From assembly GCA_030761205.1 (NCBI GenBank), contig JAULJL010000010.1, positions 5,523,001-5,587,000 of the forward strand: 64,000 nt of DNA, in the 5' to 3' direction. Numbering within the stretch: position 1 is the first letter of the stretch; every line of letters begins with the position of its first letter. The position numbers were made by a program, and so were the translations under genes. The stretch is from Fremontodendron californicum. Taxonomy: Eukaryota > Streptophyta > Magnoliopsida > Malvales > Malvaceae. Below the pieces are notes generated by a model. The model worked only from the letters and a program-made list of their open reading frames with translations. It ran no database searches and had not been told where the DNA came from. This document shows, piece after piece, positions 23,477-36,900 of this stretch.

Positions 23477-26400
23477 TATTTACAGTAAATTAATTAAAGT
23501 TATGGTTAAAATTCTCACTTTCACCGTAGTGTAAACTGATGAAGTAACAATGATTGGATCTTAGCACCATAAATATTTTTTTTTAAATTAAAGTTTCATG
23601 TTTAGTCTGAATCTGAATGCTTTAGTCTTTATTGCTCAATACATGCTTAAATAATGAACTTGTGCAGATTGTCATCACACTAGAAATATATGGTGTAAAA
23701 AACATTGTGGGGATTCCTTTTGGTTATCGTGGATTCTCTGACAAAGACTTGGCTGAAATGCCGGTAAGCCATGTTTCTTTCCTAGCAATGGTTTGCTGAA
23801 ATATCTATTGCTCCATCCAAGATTTTCTGTTGTTAATTTGGCTTCGATTTTCAGCTATCACGGAAAGTAGTCCAAAATGTTCACCTTTCAGGTGGAAGCT
23901 TGTTAGGAGTTTCACGTGGAGGGCCCTCTGTCAGTGATATTGTCAGTAGTATGGAGGTGCTCAAAACTCTTTTACTAATATCAGATTAACTCAGTCTTCT
24001 TGAAGGAATTGCAGATATTAAATAAAAATAGTTAAGACTCAAGAGGCCAAGTATGTAGTCTCTCTGATATGTTTCCAAAATTGATGTCAGGAAAGAGGAA
24101 TCAACATGCTTTTTGTGCTAGGTGGAAATGGTACTCATGCTGGGGCCAATGCTATCCACGATGAGGTTCATATCAGATCTTATGTTATCTGCATCTTTAG
24201 CACCATTTATTAATCTTGAACTTGGTATTTCCTTTGTTATTACTATCTTAAATTCAAAAATAGAACTCATAGAAACAAAGGTAGTTTTTGTTTTTTCTCC
24301 CTTTAAGTCCTAAGTAGTGTTTATAAATGTGTTTAGTCATTTGATTCAACTTCATGGCATTACAATGATTTTGGGTAACTAAAAGATTCAGATTTATTTT
24401 CCATATTTGGTATTTCTAAGCTATGTTTTCCATTTCAAGTTCAATTTGATTGAGATATTCATATGTATGAATAATTTATCAGATCCGGAGGGATATTAAG
24501 GATCTTCTTCTGTGATTAAGAATCTCTGGGAGTTGCGAAAACCTTCTCTACCACAAATAGGGGCTGGTTTTGGGTTTTCCTAAATCTATATGTTTGTACA
24601 CTTTTGCTTTCAGTGCCGCAAAAGAAAGTTGAAAGTGGCTGTAGTTGGTGTGCCAAAAACTATTGACAATGACATTCTGCTGATGGACAAAACCTTTGGT
24701 TTTGATACTGCTGTTGAAGAAGCACAACGAGCAATCAACTCTGCATACATTGAGGTATATCAGCTTTGATTATTGGTGTTGATATAAAAAAAACTTGTTT
24801 GACTTTTGAAATCATGCATTATATAATTTTTTTCTACTTAAATTTAGGTGCAAAAACTCCTTCCTGTCACTGATTCCTCAATGTTAAACTTATTACTATT
24901 TCATTTTTCTCCTTCAATTAATTACCAGGCACATAGTGCTTACCATGGAATTGGTGTTGTGAAATTGATGGGTCGTAGCAGTGGTTTCATAGCCATGCAA
25001 TCATCCTTAGCTAGTGGACAAGTTGACATATGTTTGATTCCAGAGGTATTTATGCTGGCTGTTAACAATTAATTCTGATCTGCTATGCCCATCACACTCT
25101 TTAAATGCATGTCTTTAATACATCCAAATTATGCATTCTCTAGGTACATTCCAATTTGCATGGGCCTCATGGCGTATTAAGGCATCTGAAATACCTAATT
25201 GAGACAAAGGGATCGGCTGTGATCTGTGTGGCAGAAGGAGCTGGGCAGGTGACTTAAATATATATATATATATAGCTATTTGAACCCTTCTTGGAAGTGA
25301 TAATTTAATAACAAATTTATAGTTTTGATGGTGTATAGTAGGAGTGGTCAAATAACTTCCCTCTTTATATGTCTAACTCAATGGCCTACCCATCGATGAA
25401 AATAATATATTTTTTTGGTTTAACAATGTCTCCATTATAGTTATTTAGGCATTTACATGCTGCTGGTTTGATTTATTATTGCTTTCATGTTTCATTTTTT
25501 AACCTGTTGTCTATTCTATTGCTTTCTTCCTTTAAATTCTATTTGAAAGTTTTGGATCCTTCTCAATTTCAGTAACTTCTTCTGCTCTTATTGGAATTAT
25601 AGCTGTGGAATTCACTTGCTTTACTGCAGAGAAGATTGTTGTATATTCATTTCGCAATTTTGCAAAGATGTTCCGTTTAAAATAAATTCTTGGTGTTTTC
25701 TCAATTGTATCATGTTTTGTCAGTGTAAATGTTTAGAGTCTCGGATGCAGTCCATAGGTGCTTAGTTGAAAGGATAAAAGCACCAATATGTTGAAATATT
25801 ATTTCCCCTTCTAAAATAGGTATTTTCGAAACAGGGGTTAAGGCACCAGAATATCTCTTTATATATGTTAGATGAATTGTTTGACTGCTTTTTTCCCTCT
25901 TTGAAGACGAAGAGTCAATCCTTAGAGATATTCAAATTTGATAATATGATATACGAGAAAATATGTGAGTTGAGCATCTCTAAGATGCTGCTTTTTGATG
26001 CAGAATCTCGTTCAGAAAACTAATGCTACCGATGCATCTGGAAACGTTGTATTTGGAGATATTGGTGTGCACATCCAACAAGAGGTATTTCATTTTCATT
26101 GTAGTTTCCACCATTCTTACATTTGTTTCTTTGTAAACTCTTGGCTGAAGAAATAAAGATCTACTAGTTATTTGAATATTTCCTCTTAAGTAATTTAGTA
26201 TGTTCAAAAAGGGAAAGTGATTGCATGTAGCCCTGTTAGGGATTTCCTGTCTTTGTCAAGTTACGAATCATAAATAATTTAATTGACTTGAATGAGGATT
26301 GGTATATGAAGTTTTGTTTGTAACAAATTCTTGAAGTAATCTCCAAAATTTTCTTTGTCTGATACCTTCCTTTTGGGTTGAAAATTTCATGTCCTTATGC

Positions 26401-27695
26401 TAGATTGCCGACACAATTGTCATAGATTGCTTTTGGTTTGATTGTGATTATTATGTATCAGTGCTATGCATGTGTCATGGAATAAATCAAATAATTCACC
26501 AATAAATTCATTTCTAATTTCATCAGTTTAATGTCTTTGGGCATCAAGTTATTGCGTTTAATGATGTTGGTTATCTTAATATAGTGATTTTTACTACATT
26601 TAGATGTAAGAATCTTCTCTAAGGTGGTCATTTTAATCCGCTTCTTAAACTTTAAAAAAAAAGATAATGTTAACTCCCTAGCCCCGTAGACTTTCTCATA
26701 TGTACCACAAAAAAAAAAAAAAAAACATTTGAAACCTAGGTAGGTGCCTCTTTTTGATTTTTGTGTTCCTAAGAGGTGGCGAAACAAATCGCTTTCTAGG
26801 TCCTTCCATTGGATGATTTATTTATTTTTCCGAGTACACTTGATGAACCTGATAGGGTATTAAATGTTATTTCACTATTTTGCTGCCAGATAAAGAAATA
26901 TTTTAAGGAAATTGGCATCCCTGCCGATGTAAAGTATATTGATCCAACATACATGATCCGTGCATGCCGTGCAAATGCATCAGATGGAATTTTATGCACT
27001 GTTCTAGGACAAAATGCTGTAAGTATCCATTACTTTTCTCCACACTCATGCGCACGCTCAATATGGTTTGTTTGAACTTCTTCTTCTTCTTTGATACAAG
27101 AAGAGAACTATTAGGAACTGATAACATGGATAGAAACTTGTATTACTTAGATGCAGGTTGGTAAATGAGCTAAGGTACTGGAAACCGACAATAAAATAAA
27201 TTCTGTCAAAGTAGTCTCATTACTAGAAACCAAACAGTCTGGAAATATTAAACCCTTAAATTTTAATTTTGCCACTTTGTGTGATTTTAAACAGTTGACT
27301 GTTGGCCAACCAATTGCAAGCTTGCAAGTTAACTAGCCTTTGCACGAGTCTTCTAGCATGTCACGTCCTTGGTGCATATTGATATAGGGTTGTGCAAGTT
27401 TGCCCGTTTCGAAATCGGCTTTTCTACTTTCTTATATCGCAGGGCTCTATATATATTATACACATTTTATGTTTAGAACTGATCTCTGGAAATGTAAAAT
27501 ATGATGGATGCATGCCTTCATTTGCAGGTTCATGGTGCATTTGCTGGGTATAGCGGCATTACAGTTGGTATATGCAACACTCACTACGTTTACTTTCCGA
27601 TTCCTGAGGTCATTTCTCATCCCCGGGAAGTTGACCCCAACAGCCGGATGTGGCATCGATGCTTGACTTCTACAGGCCAGCCCGACTTCGTCTAA
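21428..27695 (+). CDS. PFK5: ATP-dependent 6-phosphofructokinase, plastid (PFK5-like)
   Basis: It phosphorylates fructose 6-phosphate to the 1,6-bisphosphate in plastid glycolysis. Thirteen exons with GT/AG borders give 538 residues: 21428-21753, 22009-22099, 22538-22611, 22928-23039, 23668-23763, 23855-23956, 24091-24165, 24614-24754, 24929-25045, 25144-25248, 26004-26084, 26890-27018, 27528-27695. Arabidopsis PFK5 is about the same length. The first 50-60 residues are Ser/Arg-rich and lack a conserved fold, as in a transit peptide. Catalytic motifs: TCGGLCPGLND (187-197), VLGGNGTHAG (ATP loop), PKTIDND (catalytic Asp) and the MGRSSGF substrate loop. Cys153 and Cys158 (ECIDPKC) match the Cys pair reported as the thioredoxin switch of Arabidopsis PFK5. 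One oddity is VHSNLHGPHG where I recall VPFNLHG. All frames are intact. Confidence 0.93.
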
Positions 27696-28690
27696 AAGGG
27701 GTTAGTTTAATCAAAAGAGTGAAGAAATTTAAGTTTTGAAATGAAACATCATTAAAGGACAGCGAGCTAGCTTTTAGAAAATTTCTTTTTAGGCTGCTCA
27801 TTATAGGCTGTAAAAGAAATAAAACCAAAGATAACATTCCACCAAATTTAAAAAAAAAAAAAAGAAAAACATCAATAATAAAAACATCAGGGGAGTTACC
27901 CTATTATTTTGTCTTTAGGGAATCAATTTTGGCTGTTCATGGAAATGAGAATGCAGTCAGTCAAACAGGGAATTGGTTCATATGTAACAAACAAAAGCAG
28001 TTGTGTAATTTTTTTTGGGTACAAAAGAGGTCGTAGTTGGGATTCGAATTTCAAATTTACTGGATGCCACTTCTAAAGGATATTTATATGAACAAATTGA
28101 GTTAAACTCCGGGTTCGCAGTTGTGTAATTTATTGATATCAGGATATTAAGATTTGGACAAACAATTGCATTTCTAATTCTGCTCCGTTAATCACACTTT
28201 TCAACAGAGCATATTTTTTGCATACTCTTTTTTTTTTTCCTTGGAAAATTAAGTAACTTATCTATCTCGAAAACAAAATTTTCTTGCTTCTTAAACCACT
28301 AACTTGAAATAAAAAAAAAAAATTTGCTTTTATCATTTATGGTATCTACAATTGGCTCCACATGTCTCCCTCATGTGACATGTTTGTATACTCATGTCAC
28401 TAGTGAAATATATTTTGCATATTTTCATTAGCATCATTCATTTGCTTTGGAAACTAACTAACATTATCGCATCCCAGCTACAGCTACTTAATCTTAGTAG
28501 CATCCGGCAGTCTTTAGTTGCAAGGTGTGATGAGATGAGATATGATTAGAATCCAGCTTTGATTGAGTTCAATTTTGCTTGTAATTAGTACAATTCTCTA
28601 CTAGTGCCAAAACCTATAACAGCAATGATATGCATAGGAAAAATGCAAAATAAATTCACTCTGGAAAGTGTCTGAATATTTGGTGACACT
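27696..28690. other. PFK5 3' flank and intergenic sequence
   Basis: Probably the PFK5 3' UTR for the first 200-300 bases; a poly(A)-rich tract lies at 27848-27868. No other gene seen. Confidence 0.4.
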
Positions 28691-28699
28691 TAATTTGAA

Positions 28700-30230
28700 G
28701 GGTTAATGTCCTCTATGAGAAGCATTAGAAAATTTTTAATGTGATACTTTTATTAAAAAAATGTCCAATTAGGTACTTGAATTTATAAAATAACCAAACC
28801 CTTAACACGTTAATGAAAAATGCTAATATGACTATCAATCAATAAAAATTTGACACATGACTGTCACATTCATACAATAAATTTTATAATATTTGCACCA
28901 AAATGGTGCTGACAGGTAAACCCCATTTTTTTTCGCAAAATTTGTGCATTCACGTTTTTTTGTTGTTGTGTGGGTCCCTTTTTTTTTTTTAAGTTATTGG
29001 GTAGAGGTAAAAAAAAAATGGTATAATGGAAAGAGAAAAAAATAAAAAAAATTTGTGTGGTTGTGTTATTTTTTGTGTTTAAAATATTAAAAATTTATAT
29101 AAATTTTTACACGTTAATAATTCGTTTTATATATATTTTTAAACGTTCGTGTATCCATATCGTGTTTGTGTTATTTTTTGTGTTGTGTTTTAATTATTTT
29201 TTCTATATTGTGTTCGTGACGTGTTCGTATTCGTTTTTTTTTTTTATATATAAAGTATTATAAATTTATATAAATTTTTACATTTTGATAATTCGTTTTA
29301 TGTATATTTTTACACGTTCGTATATTTGTGTCGTGTTCGTGATATTTTTCGGGTGTTGTGTTTTAATTATTTTTTATTTTTGTGTTCGTGTCGTGTCTTA
29401 ATTCATCTCATATTTTACATAATTTGACATTTTGGTTCAATTTAGAGAAAATTTTGTGTGTTCGTGTCGTATTTCAATTTATGAAATATTTTGCATAATT
29501 TATCATAATGATTCAATTTAATAGAAAAATAAAAAATAAATCGTTTCACCTGTAGCGTAGCACGGGTATCATATATATTTTATAAAAATTGAAAAAAAAA
29601 TTTAATTTAATTTTTTTTCCTTTTTCCTTCTCTCCTCTTTCTCTTCTCTCTCTCGGTTCCTCACTTTTAATGATCGGGTCTGGCCATTATCCAACCAGGT
29701 CGGATCTAGCATCAGAATAGTTGGTCAACCTCTAAAGAGGTCAGAAACGACCTGAAGTCGGGATCCACCTTGTGGTTTTTGGCCTGTTCAGGTTGTTTTC
29801 TCCTTCCTTAGAGGTCGGTCGACCATTCTGATGTCGGATTCGATCTTTTCTGACCAGGCTCGATCGAATCCGAACATAAAAGGTGGGAAAGAATTGGGGA
29901 TCAGGAAAGAAGAATAAGGGAGAGAAAGGGAATAAAATAAAAAGAAAATTATTTTTTTTTAAAAAAAAAATCGTTTTTAATTATGATATGTGGCAGTCAT
30001 GTCACTGTCAAATGTATATATTATTTTTAATTTTTTATTAACGTGGTATGTTTTTAACAAATGTTAAAACTTAATTGAATAAAGGACAAATCAACATTTT
30101 TTTAAACAGTGTTAAGAGTTGGGTTAATATGATAAATGGACTCAAAATTCAGGTATTGATTGATTATTTTGATACTACAAGTATCACATTCGAACTTTTT
30201 CAATACTATAGTGACCTCATAGTATTATCC
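28700..30230. repeat. composite repeat with distant inverted arms
   Basis: The left part (about 28730-28890: 'gtgatacttttatt', 'cccttaacacgttaatg', 'atttgacacatgactgtcac') recurs in reverse complement at about 30000-30200. Between the arms lie a 'cgtgtcgtgttcgtg' repeat (29057-29480) and an inverted-repeat segment (29699-29745 with 29808-29850). Best read as nested non-autonomous elements; exact borders are not visible. Confidence 0.4.
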
Positions 30231-30942
30231 CAAACTGAAATTTTGAACTTGTATTAACAAGTTTTCATAACAAATATGTAGCTGAATTAGAGGGTGTGAC
30301 TTGAATAAAACAAAATTTAAATGAGAAACCTTTAATAAGTTTTCAAATTAACAATTTCATGATCAAGATCCTATCCTTCTAACCACCCATTTTGGCCTAA
30401 TTTGAGAGCATAGGAACTTATACATTCCTTGGGGCAAGGGGCCAATGCCACGAGGCTGAAATTAAGGTGATTGACAGTGATAGATGTGTTCAACAAATTA
30501 AATTGAAAATTTCTTGGGATTATGAAACATAACTTGAATATGATCAAGATCAATCTGCTCCTGCATCAACCCCACAGCAAAATTGCAGTCAAGTAAAAAA
30601 GTTGGATTTCTAAGATTACTAAGAAGAAAAAAAAAGAATGATTCAATGATTTACAGCAAATTGTTTGCTAACAGCCAACCACCTTGTTGCTTGGTCGTAA
30701 GTAGTAACCAGAGACTTTGTGTTAGGCACAAAGTCCTCCCTCCAATATTTTTCTTCATCAAATTGCATGTTATAACAATCTGATAGGATAGGGAATATTA
30801 ACAGTTTAGCACTATATATTTTGTTCTTCATTCCAATCAATATCAGACTTACTGCTTTACTTCTGCCATTTTGTTCCTCAGTAACAAATTAGGTGGTGGG
30901 GGGACACTTTGGAAGGAAAATTAAGCAGCAGCTGAAAAACAA

Positions 30943-31113
30943 GTTATGTTGCTCGGACTTTTCATTTTTTTTAAATACTCATATTCCATATATGTGTTTG
31001 ACACATATTCTGATATGGATATAAGTATGATCCTTCAAATATATGATTTTTTTTTTAAAAAAATTGAGTATATTCATGTCAAACACATACTCGTATCTGA
31101 CATTCACCGTAAC
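30943..31113. repeat. small palindromic MITE of the 'tatgttgctcgga' family
   Basis: The left end 'tatgttgctcggac' pairs with the right end 'ttcaccgtaacgtagc'. The arms 'tgtttgacacatattc' and 'gtcaaacacatactcg' are reverse complements around a T/A-rich centre. Same family as 5645-5830 and 38413-39221. Confidence 0.5.
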
Positions 31114-32860
31114 GTAGCAAACAGGGATCTCTTAAAACTGTACGAAACTGGTGCTTAGCAGAAGTTAGGTGTTATGAGTTCGCAGTTGAAAGATGATAAC
31201 ACTGTCTTTGGTGGGACTCCTCAATCAAGCTGTACTACAGTCTAAAGCAAATGGTTTCCTCAGAACCCTGATAAAATAAAAAAGATAAAACAATCAGAAT
31301 GTTTTAACATTTACATTCTGATCAAACTGATACTTTTAACAATAATATTATGCAATAAACACAGAGCTCTCTATTCACATTCATAAGAAGCCCAAGAACA
31401 TACAAAGAGTAAGAAGAGCTGTTCTATATCTACCAAAGAACCAATGTCCTTTTTCATGGTCAGCCATTTGCTAATAATTGTAGTTGTTTTTCCTAAAGGG
31501 AAGCCTAGTGGTCAGGTTTATCTTGAGTCCTAAGGACCAAATCAATCAAAACCAGTTTCTTTTTTAACGAGTGAGATATTTCATCCTTTTAAAAGATAGC
31601 ATGAAAACCTGTTACAAGAAACAAAAGTGCCAACACCATCAAGATTGGAGTTACTAAACTAAATAATCTCCATTGGAAATGGAATTTATCTGATACATAT
31701 ATATATATATATATATTCCCTATTAGTGTATCAACCCCAGCCTAGATTTTCCCCTCCGGCCCTCAGCCATAAATCGATTTGGTCGGGTTCCATTTCCATG
31801 TTCCTACACAAGGTAGTCGAATGGTATTTGTCATGTCAAAGGCAGCACTGACTCTGTTTGGAATTGGATTGAAGTGGGCTCAATCATACTCTTCAAAGGC
31901 TAATATTCGAATTCGAATTAGAATCAGAATCAGATTGAAATGGGCTCACATCAGCCCAAAATCTAAAATGGCAAGAATCATTTCCCTTCTCATCATTCCT
32001 ATGTGCTTACATAAGAGGCTGCAGCTTGCAACCAAGTTACGAATGGGTTATCTGAAAATGTCTTAAAATATTGATTATGAGATCAAACTTTAAAGTCAGC
32101 CACGTGTTAAAAATCTTTACGAATAGCCACTACAAATGATTTTTTTTTTTTTTTCATATTTGATACATTGGTGAAATTTTTTAATTTTACATTCGAATAT
32201 TAAGAATTTATTATTTTTTTATTTTTATTTTTTAATATATTTTAAAGAATATGTATTATCTTACTAATCATATTTATTAAATCTAAAAACTTTACTTAAG
32301 ATAAATAGATATTTAAAAAAAAATACACATGCTCAAAATAAGATACTACTAGCTTTTACATTGATGCAAACCCCAACTAACTATTAATTAGGCATCTTCT
32401 AAAAAAAAACTATTAATTAGGCATAATTCATAAAGGCATAATCCTTTTTAACAAAAAAACATAAATTTAAGGAATGTTATCTCATATATTGATAATGAGA
32501 CTTTATAAGTGAGGTTAATAAAATAATACATATTTTTTAGTGTATATTTATAAAAATAAAAAAAATATAATGATTTAAAAAATAAAAAATATGATAATTT
32601 TTTAGTCTCGTTTATTATCAAGGTATAAAAACAGACTCTAAATTTAGGCACAAAGTATACGAGTCAAGAGAATAGGCATATAACAAACCAAATGACATAC
32701 CCTAATTAAAAAAGAACAAAGAAAGAAAAGTAAGAACCAAACCGACGTCGTTTGTGCTTAAAAAGAATTTAAAAATTAAAACAACAAAAAAGAAATAAAT
32801 TTGTACTAATTAGTAATTACCCAAACAAACAAAGGGGAACCCTAGAGAAGGCAGAAGGTC
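31114..32860. other. intergenic sequence upstream of CURT1D
   Basis: No coding region supported. Contains a short (TA)n run near 31697-31715 and A/T-only stretches at 32140-32340 and 32440-32640. An ACGT core sits in 'ccgacgtcgtttg' near 32743. Confidence 0.4.
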
Positions 32861-32867
32861 ACCTCTT

Positions 32868-32875
32868 TATAAATA
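32868..32875 (+). promoter_or_regulatory. TATA box of the CURT1D-like gene
   Basis: TATAAATA lies 57 bp upstream of the start codon, a plausible distance for a short 5' leader. It falls at the end of a run without other TATA candidates. Confidence 0.6.
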
Positions 32876-32931
32876 CACTTTCCAGGTTTGGGTTCCACAG
32901 TCAGTCCACATTTCTCTCTTCACTTGAAACC

Positions 32932-33270
32932 ATGGAGCTCTGTACGAGCCTCACCCAACCCATTTCCACTCTCCCTACAATCAGATTCTTAACCCCAACT
33001 CCCTCTTTCCCTCCCTGTCTCCGCCCACTCCCGCTGTATCGTTCCACCGCCCGCGGCCTCCGTTCCCGTGCGATATCCCTAAACCCTAGCCCATCCTTTT
33101 TTTCTTTTTAAATTCCTTTTTATTTTTCTATCTCATTTTTGTTTTTGTTTTTTTATCTGTTTTTCCTATTGTGTTTTTAGGATTTTCTTTTTAAAAATTA
33201 TCCTTTATCTTTTATATACTATAAACTGGTCTCATTTTTTTGTTTGTTTTTTGTTTTGTTTTTTGTTTTG

Positions 33271-33301
<31 letters not shown>

Positions 33302-33874
33302 TTCTGTTTTTCATTTTGTATTTGTTTTTTTATCTGTTTTTCCTTATTGTATTTTTAGGATTTTCTTTTTAAAAATTATCATTTATCTTTTATATACTAT
33401 AAACTGGTCTCATTTTTGTTTTTTATCTGTTTTTTCATATTGTATTTTTAGGATTTTTTTTATAAAAATTATATTTTATCTTTTATATACTATTATATAC
33501 TATAAACTGGAAAGTAACACTTTTTCTCTTTTTATTTTTATTTTTGTGCTTTGTAGGGGTTTTGTATTTTAATAACACGTTGCCTAAAGCAACAACATCC
33601 GAAGAAACCTCCTCGACCGGTCCCAATCGATATTTCGGGGAGGATCGCGACGGCGTGGCCGCATTGGAAGAAGTTCCAGCGGTTGAGAAGAATGTGTACA
33701 ATGAAAAGCTACCAGCGGAAGAACCTAAAGAAGAGTCAGCTGCCGAAGAGGAATCGCTGACGTTTGAGTTTTTGGAGAAATTTAATATAAAGGTTTACCC
33801 TTTACTTAAATCACTTTACACGTTGAAAGATGCATCATAGTTTCAATTATATTTATGATAAGAAAGATTAATTT

Positions 33875-33934
<60 letters not shown>

Positions 33935-36900
33935 AAAGAAAGGTTGGTTCCTTGGGTTTTGATGAGATGCACTGTTCAGAAACAGAATATTGACTGCTTG
34001 TTTGATTGTATTTGTATATATAATTAAACGGTGTATTCCTTTAAGATATCAATTTGTTGTTAAAAATGGGCCAAATTGAATAGGTCAGTTGTAGGAAGGA
34101 AATATTTATGAGTTTATCTATCAATTAACTGTGTATTCATTTGGAAGATGCATTTCTTGAGTTAGAATGGATTGATAAAGAAACATCATGGGTTTTTTTA
34201 CCTGTTTATTTATGTTACTGAGAAATGAACTTTTCTTGGCCTTTTAATGTTCCTTTTCTTTGTCAAATTGGGTTGCAATGATGAGGTTTTGGAATCATTG
34301 AAAGGCATTTGTTGAATGCTTGATGAGACTCGACCATTGTGTCGATCCTGAGCGGTTACCTGAGCAACCTAGTAAGTTATTCTTTGTTACTTTTTCATCT
34401 TGTCCTATTTTGTCTGTTTAGTCATTAATTGTTTTGGTGATAAACTATGTATTTCTTTCCAATCTGAAGTCTTGGCTCCTAGGTACTTGTTTCAATGTCA
34501 GCTGCCTTTTCTTCTTATTCCGCACCTTCCTTTTTTATAATAAGAGTCTTTTTGTAATATTGGTTGCAGTCATTTACTTTCTTCTCCCCTCATTGTTTTT
34601 GAGGTTTCATTGTTATGTTTTTGCTCCACTTCTTCAAATACAGTTATAATGGTTGCTATGATGAGTATCAGAATTAGTGAAAGAATATCATAAGTTCTTG
34701 ATGAATCATCGACAACTATGTCGATCTGAGCGGTTACCTGAGCAACATGATTTGCTAATACCCCTTATCATCCTATGTTCTATATGAGGTTAAATTGTTA
34801 GGTTTTTGTACACTAAATCATTTTGTTTTGCATGCCTTGTCTTTGAGGTTTCCATTCATTAAATTTTTGCTGGTCTTATAAAATGTATTACTTATTTACT
34901 TTCATAACCATTAAAATTGGGTCAAAAGTAAATATTTTATGAGACAGTAACAATATGTTCATGTGAATTGTTATCCAAGCAACATAGTTTACCTTTTCTT
35001 TTCCTTAGCAAAAAATGTTCCTTTTCTTGGCCTTTTAATGTTCCTTTTCTTTGTCAAATTGGGTTGCAATGATGAGGTTTTGGAATCATTGAAAGGCATT
35101 TGTTGAGTGCTTGATGAGACCCGACCATTGTGTCGATCCTGAGCGGTTACCTGAGCAACCTAGTAAGTTATTCTTTGTTACTTTTTCGTCTTGTCCTATT
35201 TTGTCTGTTTAGTCATTAATTGTTTTGGTGATAACTATGTGTTTCTTTCCAATCTGAAGTCTTGGCTCCTAGGAACTTGTTTCTATGTCGGCTGCGTTTT
35301 CTTCTTATTCCGCTCCTTCCCTTTTTATAATAAGTCTTTTTGTAATATTGGTTGCAGTCATTTACTTTCTTCTCCCCTCATTGTTTTTGAGGTTTCATTG
35401 TTATGTTTTTGCTCCACTTCTTCAAATACAGTTATAATGGTTGCTATGATGAGTATCAGAATTAGTGAAAGAATATCATAAGTTCTTGATGAATCATCGA
35501 CAACTATGTCGATCTGAGCGGTTACCTGAGCAACATGATTTGCTAATACCCCTTATCATCCTATGTTCTATATGAGGTTAAATTGTTAGGTTTTTGTACA
35601 CTAAATCATTTTGTTTTGCATGCCTTGTCTTTGAGGTTTCCATTCATTAAATTTTTGCTGGTCTTATCAAATGTATTACTTATTTACTTTCATAACCATT
35701 AAAATTGGGTCAAAAGTAAATATTTTATGAGACAGTAACAATATGTTCATGTGAATTGTTATCCAAGCAACATAGTTTACCTTTTCTTTTCCTTAGCAAA
35801 AAATGTTCCTTTTCTTGGCCTTTTAATGTTCCTTTTCTTTGTCAAATTGGGTTGCAATGATGAGGTTTTGGAATCATTGAAAGGCATTTGTTGAGTGCTT
35901 GATGAGACTCGACCATTGTGTCGATCCTGAGCGGTTACCTGAGCAACCTAGTAAGTTATTCTTTGTTACTTTTTCGTCTTGTCCTACTTTGTCTGTTTAG
36001 TCATTAATTGTTTTGGTGATAACTATGTGTTTCTTTCCAATCTGAAGTCTTGGCTCCTAGGAACTTGTTTCTATGTCGGCTGCCTTTTCTTCTTATTCCG
36101 CTCCTTCCCTTTTTATAATAAGTCTTTTTGTAATATTGGTTGGAGTCATTTACTTTCTTCTCCCCTCATTGTTTTTGAGGTTTCATTGTTATGTTTTTGC
36201 TCCACTTCTTCAAATACAGTTATAATGGTTGCTATGATGAGTATCAGAATTAGTGAAAGAATATCACAAGTTCTTGATGAATCATCGACAACTATGTCGA
36301 TCTGAGCGGTTACCTGAGCAACATGATTTGCTAATACCCCTTATCATCCTATGTTCTATATGAGGTTAAATTGTTAGGTTTTTGTACACTAAATCATTTT
36401 GTTTTGCATGCCTTGTCTTTGAGGTTTCCATTCATTAAATTTTTGCTGGTCTTATCAAATGTATTACTTATTTACTTTCATAACCATTAAAATTGGGTCA
36501 AAAGTAAATATTTTATGAGACAGTAACAATATGTTCATGTGAATTGTTATCCAAGCAACATAGTTTACCTTTTCTTTTCCTTAGCAAAAAATGTTCCTTT
36601 TCTTGGCCTTTTAATGTTCCTTTTCTTTGTCAAATTGGGTTGCAATGATGAGGTTTTGGAATCATTGAAAGGCATTTGTTGAGTGCTTGATGAGACTCGA
36701 CCATTGTGTCGATCCTGAGCGGTTACCTGAGCAACCTAGTAAGTTATTCTTTCTTACTTTTTCGTCTTGTCCTATTTTGTCTGTTTAGTCATTAATTGTT
36801 TTGGTGATAACTATGTGTTTCTTTCCAATCTGAAGTCTTGGCTCCTAGGAACTTGTTTCTATGTCGGTTGCCTTTTCTTCTTATTCCGCTCCTTCCCTTT

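Noticed and set aside
33240..33572. Open frame of 110 codons, Phe/Val-rich
   Set aside because: Translation of the (GTTTT)n tract and T-rich tandem in CURT1D intron 1.
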